Positions 9,008-17,416 of a DNA stretch of 64,000 nucleotides are shown in pieces. Source of the DNA: Flaviflagellibacter deserti (GTDB lineage: Bacteria > Pseudomonadota > Alphaproteobacteria > Rhizobiales > Methylopilaceae); NCBI RefSeq assembly GCF_042652085.1, contig NZ_JBHSJF010000005.1:124001-188000 (forward strand). Direction: 5' to 3'. Position numbers and translations under genes: made by a program. Position 1 is the stretch's first letter. Each line of letters begins with the position of its first letter. The notes beneath the pieces are model-generated. The model was not told the origin of the DNA. It searched no databases and saw only the letters and a list, made by a program, of their open reading frames with translations.

Positions 9008-9835
9008 ATGCCTATCTTCAACAGCCGCACGGCGGCCCGCATCTCCGCCCTCCTTGCCGGCACCGCGCTGTTTACCCTGAACGTGCAGGCACAAAGCGTC
9101 GGCACAGCCGCGGCCGTCAATCCGACGACCGAGGGCGTGCGTCCCGGCCAGGCGATACGCGTGCTTCGCCTGGGCAGCGACATCATCAGCAACGAGCGGA
9201 TCAACACCTCGCCGCAGGGCTCGACCCAGATCCTGTTCGTCGACAAGACAACGCTCAACATCGGTCCGGGCAGTTCGGTCGTGATCGACCAGTATGTCTT
9301 CAACCCGAAGACCGATACCGGCCAGGCGGCGATCACGCTTGGCAAGGGCATCATGCGCTTCGTCGGCGGCGAGATCAGCCACAGCGGTGGCGCGACGCTG
9401 AAGACGCCAGTCGCGACCGTCGGCATCCGCGGCGGTATGGGAACGATCGAGCACACGGCCGACGGGACGATCTATCTGCACCATTACGGCTCGGCGACGA
9501 TCAGCAATTCCTGCGGTTCGGTGACGATCAACCGTCCAGGTTTCTCGACCAGTGTCGGCGGCCCGAACCAGTGCCCGACCGATCCGGAAAAATCGACGAA
9601 GCCGGCCATCGACCGCGCTCTGGCGCTGCTGACCAGCGGTCCCGGGCAGTCGGGAGGCGGCACGTTCACCGGCCAAGGGCCGCAGACGATCGACACGCCG
9701 ACAGTCGATCTGCCGCCGGACCTGCAGAAGGATCTCGACGATCTGGTCCGCGAGGCACAGCAGGATGTCGTGACGGGTGATCAGCACTACGACGACCCGC
9801 CGCCGTCGTGCACCTTCTCCTGCACCGGCAACTGA
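9008..9835 (+). CDS. Secreted FecR-domain protein
   Basis: A 275-residue protein with a signal peptide (residues 1-28, cleavage after NVQA). Residues about 45-150 form a FecR-like beta-solenoid domain, including LKTPVATVGIRGG, the motif shared by FecR-domain proteins that are not TonB-linked sigma regulators. The tail is proline- and aspartate-rich and ends in CTFSCTGN, two cysteines that could form a disulfide. It follows the DUF560 barrel by 10 bases, so the two form an operon. The last 49 bases overlap the convergent glycosyltransferase gene. Lack of a membrane helix argues against a classical anti-sigma FecR; a secreted or surface role is inference. Confidence 0.82.
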   Translation: MPIFNSRTAARISALLAGTALFTLNVQAQSVGTAAAVNPTTEGVRPGQAIRVLRLGSDIISNERINTSPQGSTQILFVDKTTLNIGPGSSVVIDQYVFNPKTDTGQAAITLGKGIMRFVGGEISHSGGATLKTPVATVGIRGGMGTIEHTADGTIYLHHYGSATISNSCGSVTINRPGFSTSVGGPNQCPTDPEKSTKPAIDRALALLTSGPGQSGGGTFTGQGPQTIDTPTVDLPPDLQKDLDDLVREAQQDVVTGDQHYDDPPPSCTFSCTGN

Positions 9836-10806
9836 GCACCCGTCAGGTGCCTCAAATCTTCGATGGCAGCGTGATAGTTGGCTTCGTTGGCGACGTCGCG
9901 GTTGAAGCTGTTCGGGCCGAGGGAAAACTTCTGGATGCAACGGTGGTTGAACAGCGCCGCGCCCTCACGGTCGCGATGCACAACCACCGTTCCACCGCCG
10001 AACGTGAAATCGGGACGTAGCGCGCCCATCGAGAACGGCCCATACGGCATGAAACCGTATGGCACATGAGCGCTTCCCAGGTATCGAACGGGTTCGATAG
10101 GTTCGTTCCGCATATGGGCGAGGTGCAGCCAGGCGAGACGAAACGTGTCTTTGTCTCCAAAGACGTACTCGTAATAGACGTCCCTGCGCTCGTTGAAGTG
10201 GACTGTCAGGCAGAGCTCCGGCCAACAACGGGCCTTGTCGATCAACAATTGGCCGCTCTCGAACTCCTGGCTGTCGTTCGCAGGCACGTTGAAGACTTGC
10301 CAGACAGGCGCGTTCGGCCGCCAGCGCAGCGCCTGCCAGATCGACATCATGTCGTGCCAGAACAAGCAGCCCTTATCGAGATAGCCAGGATCGTCGAACA
10401 GGAAAGACGGATCGCGAATCGGAAAACAGTCGCTGTCGAGCCAGAGTACTTCACGGAACGAGCTGCGCTGGATGGCGATGGGCTTGATCGCGAAGGGACG
10501 CTCAGTCGGACCGTCGAGATCGTCCTCGATGATACGAAGCCGCAAATCGAGCTGCAGTCCCGAAAGAAGCGCAAGATGACGTTCCGAGACCTCCCCCGGC
10601 CGATGCCAGGCCTCGACCGGCAGATCGACGCCCAGACGAACTAGCTCATTGAGCAAAACCCAGCACGAGGGGAATTCCGCATCGTAGACGCCGGTGACGA
10701 TACCCCTGCCGCTCATCCCTTCCGGCGGCGCGCCGCACCAGGCAATCGCGGCTCTCTGTTCGGCGTGGAGTGCCGCTATATCCGTGTCTGACAGCTTCAG
10801 TACCAT
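9787..10806 (-). CDS. Putative GT-A glycosyltransferase (alpha-mannosyltransferase-like, GT71/Mannosyl_trans3-like)
   Basis: A 339-residue cytoplasmic protein without a signal peptide. The central LWLDSDCFPIRDPSFLFDD carries a DSD motif of GT-A transferases, and the surrounding layout (conserved HDMMSIW, ESGQLLIDK, VFGDKDTFRLAW) resembles fungal MNN1-type mannosyltransferases and their bacterial relatives. I chose the ATG at 10806 because GGGGAAG lies seven bases upstream; an in-frame GTG at 10821 is also possible. The 3-prime end overlaps the FecR gene tail by 49 bases. The acceptor is unknown; glycosylation of a surface product of the neighbouring operon is speculation. Confidence 0.7.
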   Translation of the reverse strand: MVLKLSDTDIAALHAEQRAAIAWCGAPPEGMSGRGIVTGVYDAEFPSCWVLLNELVRLGVDLPVEAWHRPGEVSERHLALLSGLQLDLRLRIIEDDLDGPTERPFAIKPIAIQRSSFREVLWLDSDCFPIRDPSFLFDDPGYLDKGCLFWHDMMSIWQALRWRPNAPVWQVFNVPANDSQEFESGQLLIDKARCWPELCLTVHFNERRDVYYEYVFGDKDTFRLAWLHLAHMRNEPIEPVRYLGSAHVPYGFMPYGPFSMGALRPDFTFGGGTVVVHRDREGAALFNHRCIQKFSLGPNSFNRDVANEANYHAAIEDLRHLTGAQLPVQEKVHDGGGSS

Positions 10807-10918
10807 TCGTGACTTCCCCACCAGGCGGCGAAAGATGTCTCTCAGATCAGTCGCTTGATCAAGTCGCGACGAAACGCACCAGGCTTGACCTTCCCCATTG
10901 GGGAGCCCCCATCATCCG

Positions 10919-10964
10919 GCCGTGACGCTTTCCTCTGTCAGCGTCATCATCAACGCGTCACGGC
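10919..10964. promoter_or_regulatory. Inverted repeat with nested alternative pairing, upstream of glgP
   Basis: GCCGTGACGC (10919-10928) is perfectly complementary to GCGTCACGGC (10955-10964). A third copy of the core, GCGTCA at 10941-10946, can pair with the left arm instead, giving a shorter hairpin. The element lies between the leftward glycosyltransferase and the rightward glgP, about 125 bases from the glgP start. It could be an operator for a dimeric regulator or a switching leader; no T-run follows, so it is not an ordinary terminator. Confidence 0.4.
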
Positions 10965-11090
10965 TTCGCCGCATAAGACGCTGATCCTGCGGACGGTACG
11001 TCTATTGCTTGTCTCGGGTAACTGGACCGGCAAAGATGGAACGGGGGCACTGACCGCCCGCATCTGTCGCTAAAGCCCGCGGAGAATCCG

Positions 11091-13568
11091 ATGCTGACGA
11101 CGCTTGAGCATGCTTCCTCCTTCGATGCCGAAAACATCAGCGAGGAACAGGCCATCGCCGATGTGAAGAGCGCCATCCTCAACAAGATGTCGCTCGCCGT
11201 CGGCAAGGATGCGGCCTACGCCACCGACCGCGACTGGTTCGTCGCCTGCGCGCTCGCCATCCGCGACCGCATCGCCCACCGCTTCCTCGCCGGCAAGCGC
11301 AGCTCGACATCCGACGGCAAGAAGCGCGTCTACTATCTCTCCCTCGAATTTCTGATCGGCCGCCAGCTCACCGACGTGCTGTCGAACATGGAAATGCTCG
11401 ACGTGTTCAAGCACGCGCTCGGCGATCTCGGCGTCGACTATGAGCGCGTCCGCAATGCCGAGCCGGATGCCGCACTCGGAAACGGCGGCCTCGGCCGCCT
11501 CGCGGCCTGCTTCATGGAAAGCATGGCAACGCTTTCGATCCCCGCCTACGGCTACGGCATCCGCTACGAGAACGGCCTGTTCCGCCAAGCCATCAAGGAC
11601 GGCTGGCAGCAGGAATATCCGGAAGACTGGCTAGCCTTCGGTACGCCGTGGGAATTCAGCCGCTCCGACGTGATTTACGACATCAAGTTCGGCGGCTCGG
11701 TCGAGACGAACCGCAACGATGCCGGCAGCATGCGTTTCACCTGGCACCCGAGCGAGGTCGTACACGCCGTCGCCTATGATACGCCGATCGTCGGCTGGCG
11801 CGGCAAGCATGTGAATCCGCTGCGCCTGTGGGCCGCCCATACGATGGACCCGCTGCGCCTCGAACTCTTCAACAAGGGTGACCATGTCGGCGCGCTGTCC
11901 GACCAGGCGCGCGTGGAATCGATCTCGAAAGTTCTCTATCCGAGCGACGAGACCCCGGCCGGCCAGGAACTGCGCCTGCGCCAGGAATATTTCTTTGTCT
12001 CGGCCTCATTGCAGGACCTCGTCAACCGCCACAAGCGGATCTTCGGCGACCTCTACTCGCTGCCCGACCGCGCCGCGATCCAGCTCAACGATACGCATCC
12101 CGCCGTCGCCATTCCGGAGTTGATGCGCATCCTCATCGATGAGCACGGCCTGCCCTGGGACGAGGCGTGGCGCATCACCTCGAACACCTTCTCCTACACC
12201 AACCACACGCTGCTTCCGGAAGCGCTGGAGACCTGGCCGCTGCCGCTCTTCGAGCGCCTGCTGCCGCGCCATCTCCAGATCATCTACTTCATCAACAGCC
12301 TGCACCTCGAAGGGGTCAAAGCCGCGTTCCCGAACGAACCCGCTCTCTTGAGCTCGGTGTCGGTGATCGACGAGCAGGGCGGCCGCCGGCTCCGCATGGG
12401 TCAGCTCGCCTTCATCGGCTCGCACACGATCAACGGCGTCTCGGCGCTGCACACCGATCTGATGCGCGCAACGACGTTCCGCGATCTGCACCGCGTCTAT
12501 CCGAACCGTATCCAGAACAAGACCAACGGCATCACCTTTCGCCGCTGGCTGCACCAGTCCAATCCCGGCCTCACCGGCCTGCTGCGCGAGGTTTGCGGCG
12601 ACGAGATCCTGGACAATCCGGAGGCAATCCACCGCCTGATGGAGCACGCCGACGATGCCTCGCTGCAGGAGCGCATCTCAAAGGTCAAGCACGCCAACAA
12701 GGTGGCCCTCGCCAGGCTGATCGCCGACCGCACCGGCGTCCGCGTCGATCCGGCCGCCCTCTTCGACGTCCAGATCAAGCGCATCCACGAATACAAACGC
12801 CAGCTGCTCAACCTGCTCGAGACGGTCGCGCTCTATGACTCGATCCGTGCCAACCCGACAAAGGACTGGGTACCGCGCGTCAAGATCTTCGCCGGCAAGG
12901 CGGCCGCGAGCTATGTCAACGCGAAGCTGATCATCAAGCTCGCCAACGACATCGCCCGCGTCGTCAACGGCGATCCGAGCGTGCACAACCTGCTGAAGGT
13001 CGTGTTCCTGCCGAACTACAATGTGAGCTTGGCGGAATCGATCATCCCCGCGGCCAATCTATCGGAGCAAATCTCGACCGCCGGCATGGAGGCGTCAGGC
13101 ACCGGCAATATGAAGCTCGCGCTCAACGGCGCCTTGACGATCGGCACGATTGACGGCGCCAATATCGAAATTCACGACCATGTCGGTTCGGAAAACATCT
13201 TCATCTTCGGGCTGACCACGCCGGAAGTCGAAGACCGCCGTGCCAACGGACCGTCCGCCCAGACCTCGATCGCCAATTCGCCGATGCTCGGGCAGGTGCT
13301 CGATGCTGTCGGCGACGGCCGCTACTCCCCGGAGGATCGCGGCCGCTTCCGTCCGCTGGTCGACGGGCTGCGCAACAACGACCGCTACATGGTGACGGAC
13401 GATTTCGACAGCTATTACGCCGCGCAACGCCGGGTCGACGAGACCTGGGCCAAGCCGGATGTCTGGAACCGCGCCGCCATCGCGAACATCGCCAATATGG
13501 CGTGGTTCTCGTCGGACCGGACGATCTCGGAGTATGCCGAGCAGATCTGGAAAGTGCCGGTGGGCTGA
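11091..13568 (+). CDS. glgP: Glycogen/alpha-glucan phosphorylase
   Basis: An 825-residue protein, the usual length for the GT35 family. It releases glucose-1-phosphate from glycogen or maltodextrin using pyridoxal phosphate. The PLP lysine lies in TGNMKLALNGALTIGT (about residue 674), and other family blocks are intact, for example YYLSLEFLIGR, NGGLGRLAACFMES and FAGKAAASY. The ATG follows GGAG by eight bases. It stands alone here without the rest of a glycogen operon (no glgB, glgC, glgA in the window) and ends just before a strong terminator. Regulation may involve the dyad at 10919-10964. Confidence 0.97.
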   Translation: MLTTLEHASSFDAENISEEQAIADVKSAILNKMSLAVGKDAAYATDRDWFVACALAIRDRIAHRFLAGKRSSTSDGKKRVYYLSLEFLIGRQLTDVLSNMEMLDVFKHALGDLGVDYERVRNAEPDAALGNGGLGRLAACFMESMATLSIPAYGYGIRYENGLFRQAIKDGWQQEYPEDWLAFGTPWEFSRSDVIYDIKFGGSVETNRNDAGSMRFTWHPSEVVHAVAYDTPIVGWRGKHVNPLRLWAAHTMDPLRLELFNKGDHVGALSDQARVESISKVLYPSDETPAGQELRLRQEYFFVSASLQDLVNRHKRIFGDLYSLPDRAAIQLNDTHPAVAIPELMRILIDEHGLPWDEAWRITSNTFSYTNHTLLPEALETWPLPLFERLLPRHLQIIYFINSLHLEGVKAAFPNEPALLSSVSVIDEQGGRRLRMGQLAFIGSHTINGVSALHTDLMRATTFRDLHRVYPNRIQNKTNGITFRRWLHQSNPGLTGLLREVCGDEILDNPEAIHRLMEHADDASLQERISKVKHANKVALARLIADRTGVRVDPAALFDVQIKRIHEYKRQLLNLLETVALYDSIRANPTKDWVPRVKIFAGKAAASYVNAKLIIKLANDIARVVNGDPSVHNLLKVVFLPNYNVSLAESIIPAANLSEQISTAGMEASGTGNMKLALNGALTIGTIDGANIEIHDHVGSENIFIFGLTTPEVEDRRANGPSAQTSIANSPMLGQVLDAVGDGRYSPEDRGRFRPLVDGLRNNDRYMVTDDFDSYYAAQRRVDETWAKPDVWNRAAIANIANMAWFSSDRTISEYAEQIWKVPVG

Positions 13569-13618
13569 CGCCGTTGGGTCACTCAGCGCCGCCCTGCCTA
13601 TCGAACGAATGAATGAAT

Positions 13619-13650
13619 CCCGGACGCCGAAACGTCCGGGATTTTTTCTT
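13619..13650 (+). terminator. Rho-independent terminator of glgP
   Basis: CCCGGACG (13619-13626) pairs with CGTCCGGG (13633-13640) around a six-base loop, followed by ATTTTTTCTT. It lies 50 bases after the glgP stop and its T-run overlaps the stop codon of the convergent ispA gene. Confidence 0.9.
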
Positions 13651-14578
13651 ATCGGTCGCGGTTGGCGACGAAGCGGGCCGCTTCGCGAAGCACGTCGGCC
13701 TTGTCGCCGAAAGCGGACAGCGCGCCTTCCGCATCCGCGACGAGCTCGGCGAGGCGCTTGCGCGCCGCGTCCTTGCCCCAAAGCCGCACCAGCGTTCCCT
13801 TGCCCTTCGCGGCGTCTTTGCCTGTCGCCTTGCCGACGATGGCGGCATCCGCCTCTTCGTCGAGCAGGTCGTCGGCGATCTGGAAGGCCTGGCCGAGCGC
13901 CCGGCCGTAACGCTCGAGCGATGCGCGATCCGCCGCGCTCGCGCCGGCGATGATCGCACCCATCTGGCAACCGGCGAGCAGGAGCGCGCCGGTCTTCATT
14001 GCCTGCAGCTTCAGGATCTCGACATCCGTCAATTGCTGCGGACGTCCGTCGCCGAAGCGGCCCTCGGCGCCGAGATCGAGCAATTGTCCGCCGACCATGC
14101 CGCCGAGACCCGACGCACGCGTGAGCGTCTTCACCAGCTCGACGCGCACCTTGGCGTCGGCATGCGTCGGCTCGTCGGCAAGAATATCGAACGCATAGGT
14201 CAGTAGTGCATCGCCGGCGAGGATCGCGGTCGCCTCGTCGAACTTCTTGTGCGTCGTCGGCTGGCCGCGGCGCAGATCGTCATCATCCATCGCCGGAAGG
14301 TCGTCGTGGACGAGGCTGTAGCAATGCACGCATTCAAGCGCGGCACCCGTCCGCATCACACCCTGGCCTTCGACGCCGAAGAGCTTGGCGGTTTCGATGA
14401 CGAGGAACGGGCGCAACCTCTTGCCGCCGGCAAGCGCCGCATAGCGCATCGCTTCGACCACACGGTCGGGGCGCTCCAGCTCGCCCGGGAGCGGTTGGGA
14501 GCCGAAAAGATCCAGAAGCACGACATCGACGGCCTTAATCGTCGCCGTCAGGTGTGCGTTAAAGTCTAAGGGGATCAA
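13649..14578 (-). CDS. ispA: Farnesyl diphosphate synthase (short-chain polyprenyl synthase)
   Basis: Condenses IPP with DMAPP/GPP to farnesyl diphosphate, the precursor of squalene for the adjacent hopanoid genes. Both aspartate-rich motifs are present: DDLPAMDDDDLRRG and the later DDLLDEE, together with GGKRLRPFLV. The bulky residues ahead of the first motif (HCYSLVHDD) fit a C15 product. I prefer the TTG at 14578 (309 residues), which has AAAGG upstream and starts where family members start; a GTG at 14620 would add 14 residues but has no ribosome-binding site. The xseB neighbour usual in many proteobacteria is absent. Divergent from hpnN. Confidence 0.92.
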   Translation of the reverse strand: MIPLDFNAHLTATIKAVDVVLLDLFGSQPLPGELERPDRVVEAMRYAALAGGKRLRPFLVIETAKLFGVEGQGVMRTGAALECVHCYSLVHDDLPAMDDDDLRRGQPTTHKKFDEATAILAGDALLTYAFDILADEPTHADAKVRVELVKTLTRASGLGGMVGGQLLDLGAEGRFGDGRPQQLTDVEILKLQAMKTGALLLAGCQMGAIIAGASAADRASLERYGRALGQAFQIADDLLDEEADAAIVGKATGKDAAKGKGTLVRLWGKDAARKRLAELVADAEGALSAFGDKADVLREAARFVANRDR

Positions 14579-14644
14579 CTCGATACGCCTTTCGGATAGG
14601 GAAGGCCAAATGGTAGACACATTTGCGTCGCAAGGGCTTGTCGC

Positions 14645-14680
14645 GTACGGGGACGATCAACGGGCTTGATCGAACCGTAC
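14645..14680. promoter_or_regulatory. 36-bp interrupted palindrome between ispA and hpnN
   Basis: The inner arms are CGATCAA (14654-14660) and TTGATCG (14666-14672) around CGGGC; the outer arms are GTACGG (14645-14650) and CCGTAC (14675-14680). All 13 base pairs of the two arm sets match, separated by small bulges (GGA and AA). It sits in the divergent ispA-hpnN region, 64 bases before the hpnN start. A two-fold protein operator is the simplest reading; a hairpin is the alternative. Confidence 0.5.
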
Positions 14681-14744
14681 ATAAAGCCGGCAACGGCAAG
14701 AGTTTCATCTTAATCCGGTGCCCGGGCAGGGCGGAGTATCCCAA

Positions 14745-17399
14745 ATGAAGAAAATGGGCGAGCGCATTCTTTTGGCCTGCGCGGAAATCTGCGCGCGGAA
14801 GCCATGGCTTGTCCTTTTCGTCACGGCAATCCTGACCGGCCTGTCGATCTATGCATCGACATTCCTGACGATCAACACGAATACCGACGAAGTTCTGTCA
14901 CGCGACCTGCCGTTTCGCCAGATCGAGCAAGAATATCGCAAGTCGTTCCCTAAAGAAGAATCGATCGTCGTCGTCGTCGATGCCGCCACTCCGGCCGATG
15001 CCGACCTCGCGGCCGACAATCTCGCGGTGCGCCTGCGCGCCCGTCCCGAACAGTTCCTGGACGTCCAGGTGCCGGGCTCGTCGCCCTTCTTCAACGACAA
15101 CGGCCTGCTCTATCTCGACCAACCGAAGCTGAAGACCTTCGTCGACCAGATCGAACAGTCGAAACCCGTCCTGCAACTATTCGCGCGCGATCCGAGCCTG
15201 CGCGGCATCGAAAGCTATATCGAGGCCCAGGGCGACGGCAGCGCGGATGCCGATCGCTTCGGCCGCACGCTTGCGGGCCTTGGCGAGACGGCGCAAGCCA
15301 ACGCTGACGGCGACGAGAAACGCACTGACTGGCTGTCGATCTTCGGCTTCCAGCGGCCCGAAGGCCGACCCGGAACCCGCCGCATGGTGCTGGCCAAGCC
15401 GAAACTCGACAACAGCTCGATCAACCGCGCCGGTCCCGCGCTCGATGCCCTGCGCGAAGAGATGAAGGGTGTGCAGGAAGAAGAGGCCGAGGGCCTCCAG
15501 ATGCACATCACCGGCGACCCGACGCTGCGCCAGCAGGAACTCAACGACGCCTTCTCGGGCGCGATCGCCGCGTCCGGCTTCTCGTTCGTTCTCGTCGCGC
15601 TCAGCCTCATTATCGGCATCCGCTCCGGACGCCTGATCGCGGCACTTCTGATCACTCTCGTCATCGGCTCGATGTGGACGACGGGCCTCGCGGCAATGTC
15701 GGTCGGCCGGCTGAACCTGATCTCCGTCGCCTTCATGGTCCTGTTCTTCGGCCTCGGTGTCGACTTCGGTACCCACCTTGGTCTGCGCTATCTCGAGGAA
15801 CTGAAGAAGAAGGGCACGTTCGAGGCGGCGATGAAGGAGTCCATGCTCGGCGAAGGTCCGAGCATCGCGCTCAGCACACTCTGCGCCAGTCTGGCTTTCC
15901 TGTCCTTCGTGCCGACTTCTTATGTCGGTCTGGCGGAATTCGGCATCATTTCCGCCCTCGGCATGGTCGTCGCGCTCGTCATGACCTTCACGGTTCAGCC
16001 CGCGCTGATGGCGGTGATGCCGCCCAAGCTGAAGCCCAGCCGAAGCTTCGACATCGGCATCGGCAGCTGGGTGCAGAAGCACTACAAGGCCATCCTCGTC
16101 GTCTCCGCCGTGGTGACGTTCGGCTCGCTGTACTTCGCCCGCGACGCGCGGATCGACGTCAACCCGCTCAACTTGCAGAACCCGACTGCCGAGCCGGTGG
16201 TGACCTTCCGCGACCTCGCCAAGGATCCGCTGACCTCGCCCTACGCGCTGAACGTCGTCGCGGACAATCTCGACGATGCCCGCACGCTCGCCGAGAAGCT
16301 CGATGCGGCGCCGGGCGTCGAAGGCGTGCAGACCGCCGAAGTGTTCCTGCCAAAGGATCAGGCGCCGAAGCTCGCTTTGCTCTCGACCGTCCGCAACTCG
16401 CTCGGCCCGGATTTCTTCGATCCCAATGCGACGCGTCCGGCTCCCAGCGACGCCGAACTGACCCGCGCGTTCCAGCAACTGCGCGACACCGCCGCCTCTC
16501 TTGCGCAGAGCGGAGCCGAAGGTTCCGAGGTCCGCGCCGGAGCGGAGAAGCTGCGCGACGGCCTCGCCGCCTACGCCGAAAAGCGAGGCATCGATCTCGA
16601 GTCCCTGAAGGTGCTTCAGGACAATCTCGTCGGCAGCATGCCCGACATCGTCGACGCGCTCCGCACTCGCATCGGAAACGCCAAGGAGCTGACCCTCGCC
16701 GACCTCCCGCCGGAGATCGCCAAGGACTGGATCGCTCCGGACGGCAAGCTCCGCCTGCGTGTGATGCCGACAGGGGACGTGGCGAATGCGGACTCCTTCC
16801 GCACCTTCGCCGACACCGTCCAGGCCATATCGCCGAAGGCGAGCGGCGTGCCGATCAGCGTGACGGAGGCCGGCAACGAGATCCTCTGGGCGTTCGTCGA
16901 GGCGATCATCTACACGACGATCGCGATCGGCCTCGTCGTCATCATCATGCGCCGCCGCGTCTCCGACGTTCTTCTGGTGCTCGCGCCGCTCGCGGTCGCA
17001 GCGCTGTGGACGGTCGCCGCCTCGGCGATCCTCGACCTGCCGTTCAATTTCGCGAACGTCATCGTCATTCCGCTGCTGATCGGTCTCGGCGTCGCGGGCA
17101 GCATCCACATCGTGGTTCGTGCTCGCGAAATGTCGGATGAGCACCACGCCCATCCCGACAGGCCGCGCGGCAATGTGCTCGACACGTCGACCTCGCTCGC
17201 GGTGTTGGTGGCGCAGCTCAACACCGTCGCGGCTTTCGCCACGCTCGCAATTTCGCACCATCGCGGCCTATACAGCATGGGCATGCTGCTCGGCATTTCG
17301 ATCTTCTTCGTTGTGATCGTCTGCCTCGTGGTGTTGCCGGCCGCGATGATCGCTCTTAATCCGAAGCATCGTCTGGAGCCGAGTGACGCGGACGACTGA
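14745..17399 (+). CDS. hpnN: Hopanoid transporter HpnN (RND/MMPL family)
   Basis: An 884-residue inner-membrane transporter thought to move hopanoids to the outer membrane. It has the RND layout twice: a helix at residues about 20-40, a large periplasmic loop, a group of five helices (about 270-420), a helix near 440, a second periplasmic loop and five C-terminal helices (about 715-880). Charged residues within helices, such as VDFGTHLGLRY, fit proton coupling. The ATG at 14745 follows GGAG by eight bases; the GTG at 14718 is less likely. It is 17 bases ahead of hpnA, which fixes the assignment among MMPL-like proteins. Confidence 0.95.
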   Translation: MKKMGERILLACAEICARKPWLVLFVTAILTGLSIYASTFLTINTNTDEVLSRDLPFRQIEQEYRKSFPKEESIVVVVDAATPADADLAADNLAVRLRARPEQFLDVQVPGSSPFFNDNGLLYLDQPKLKTFVDQIEQSKPVLQLFARDPSLRGIESYIEAQGDGSADADRFGRTLAGLGETAQANADGDEKRTDWLSIFGFQRPEGRPGTRRMVLAKPKLDNSSINRAGPALDALREEMKGVQEEEAEGLQMHITGDPTLRQQELNDAFSGAIAASGFSFVLVALSLIIGIRSGRLIAALLITLVIGSMWTTGLAAMSVGRLNLISVAFMVLFFGLGVDFGTHLGLRYLEELKKKGTFEAAMKESMLGEGPSIALSTLCASLAFLSFVPTSYVGLAEFGIISALGMVVALVMTFTVQPALMAVMPPKLKPSRSFDIGIGSWVQKHYKAILVVSAVVTFGSLYFARDARIDVNPLNLQNPTAEPVVTFRDLAKDPLTSPYALNVVADNLDDARTLAEKLDAAPGVEGVQTAEVFLPKDQAPKLALLSTVRNSLGPDFFDPNATRPAPSDAELTRAFQQLRDTAASLAQSGAEGSEVRAGAEKLRDGLAAYAEKRGIDLESLKVLQDNLVGSMPDIVDALRTRIGNAKELTLADLPPEIAKDWIAPDGKLRLRVMPTGDVANADSFRTFADTVQAISPKASGVPISVTEAGNEILWAFVEAIIYTTIAIGLVVIIMRRRVSDVLLVLAPLAVAALWTVAASAILDLPFNFANVIVIPLLIGLGVAGSIHIVVRAREMSDEHHAHPDRPRGNVLDTSTSLAVLVAQLNTVAAFATLAISHHRGLYSMGMLLGISIFFVVIVCLVVLPAAMIALNPKHRLEPSDADD

Positions 17400-17416
17400 C
17401 GCTGGTTGGTGGGACA

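Noticed and set aside
7537..9456. 639-codon leftward open frame opposite the DUF560 and FecR genes
   Set aside because: The rightward genes have signal peptides and family motifs; the opposite frame has none.
15177..17261. 694-codon leftward open frame opposite hpnN
   Set aside because: Antisense shadow of hpnN with biased composition.
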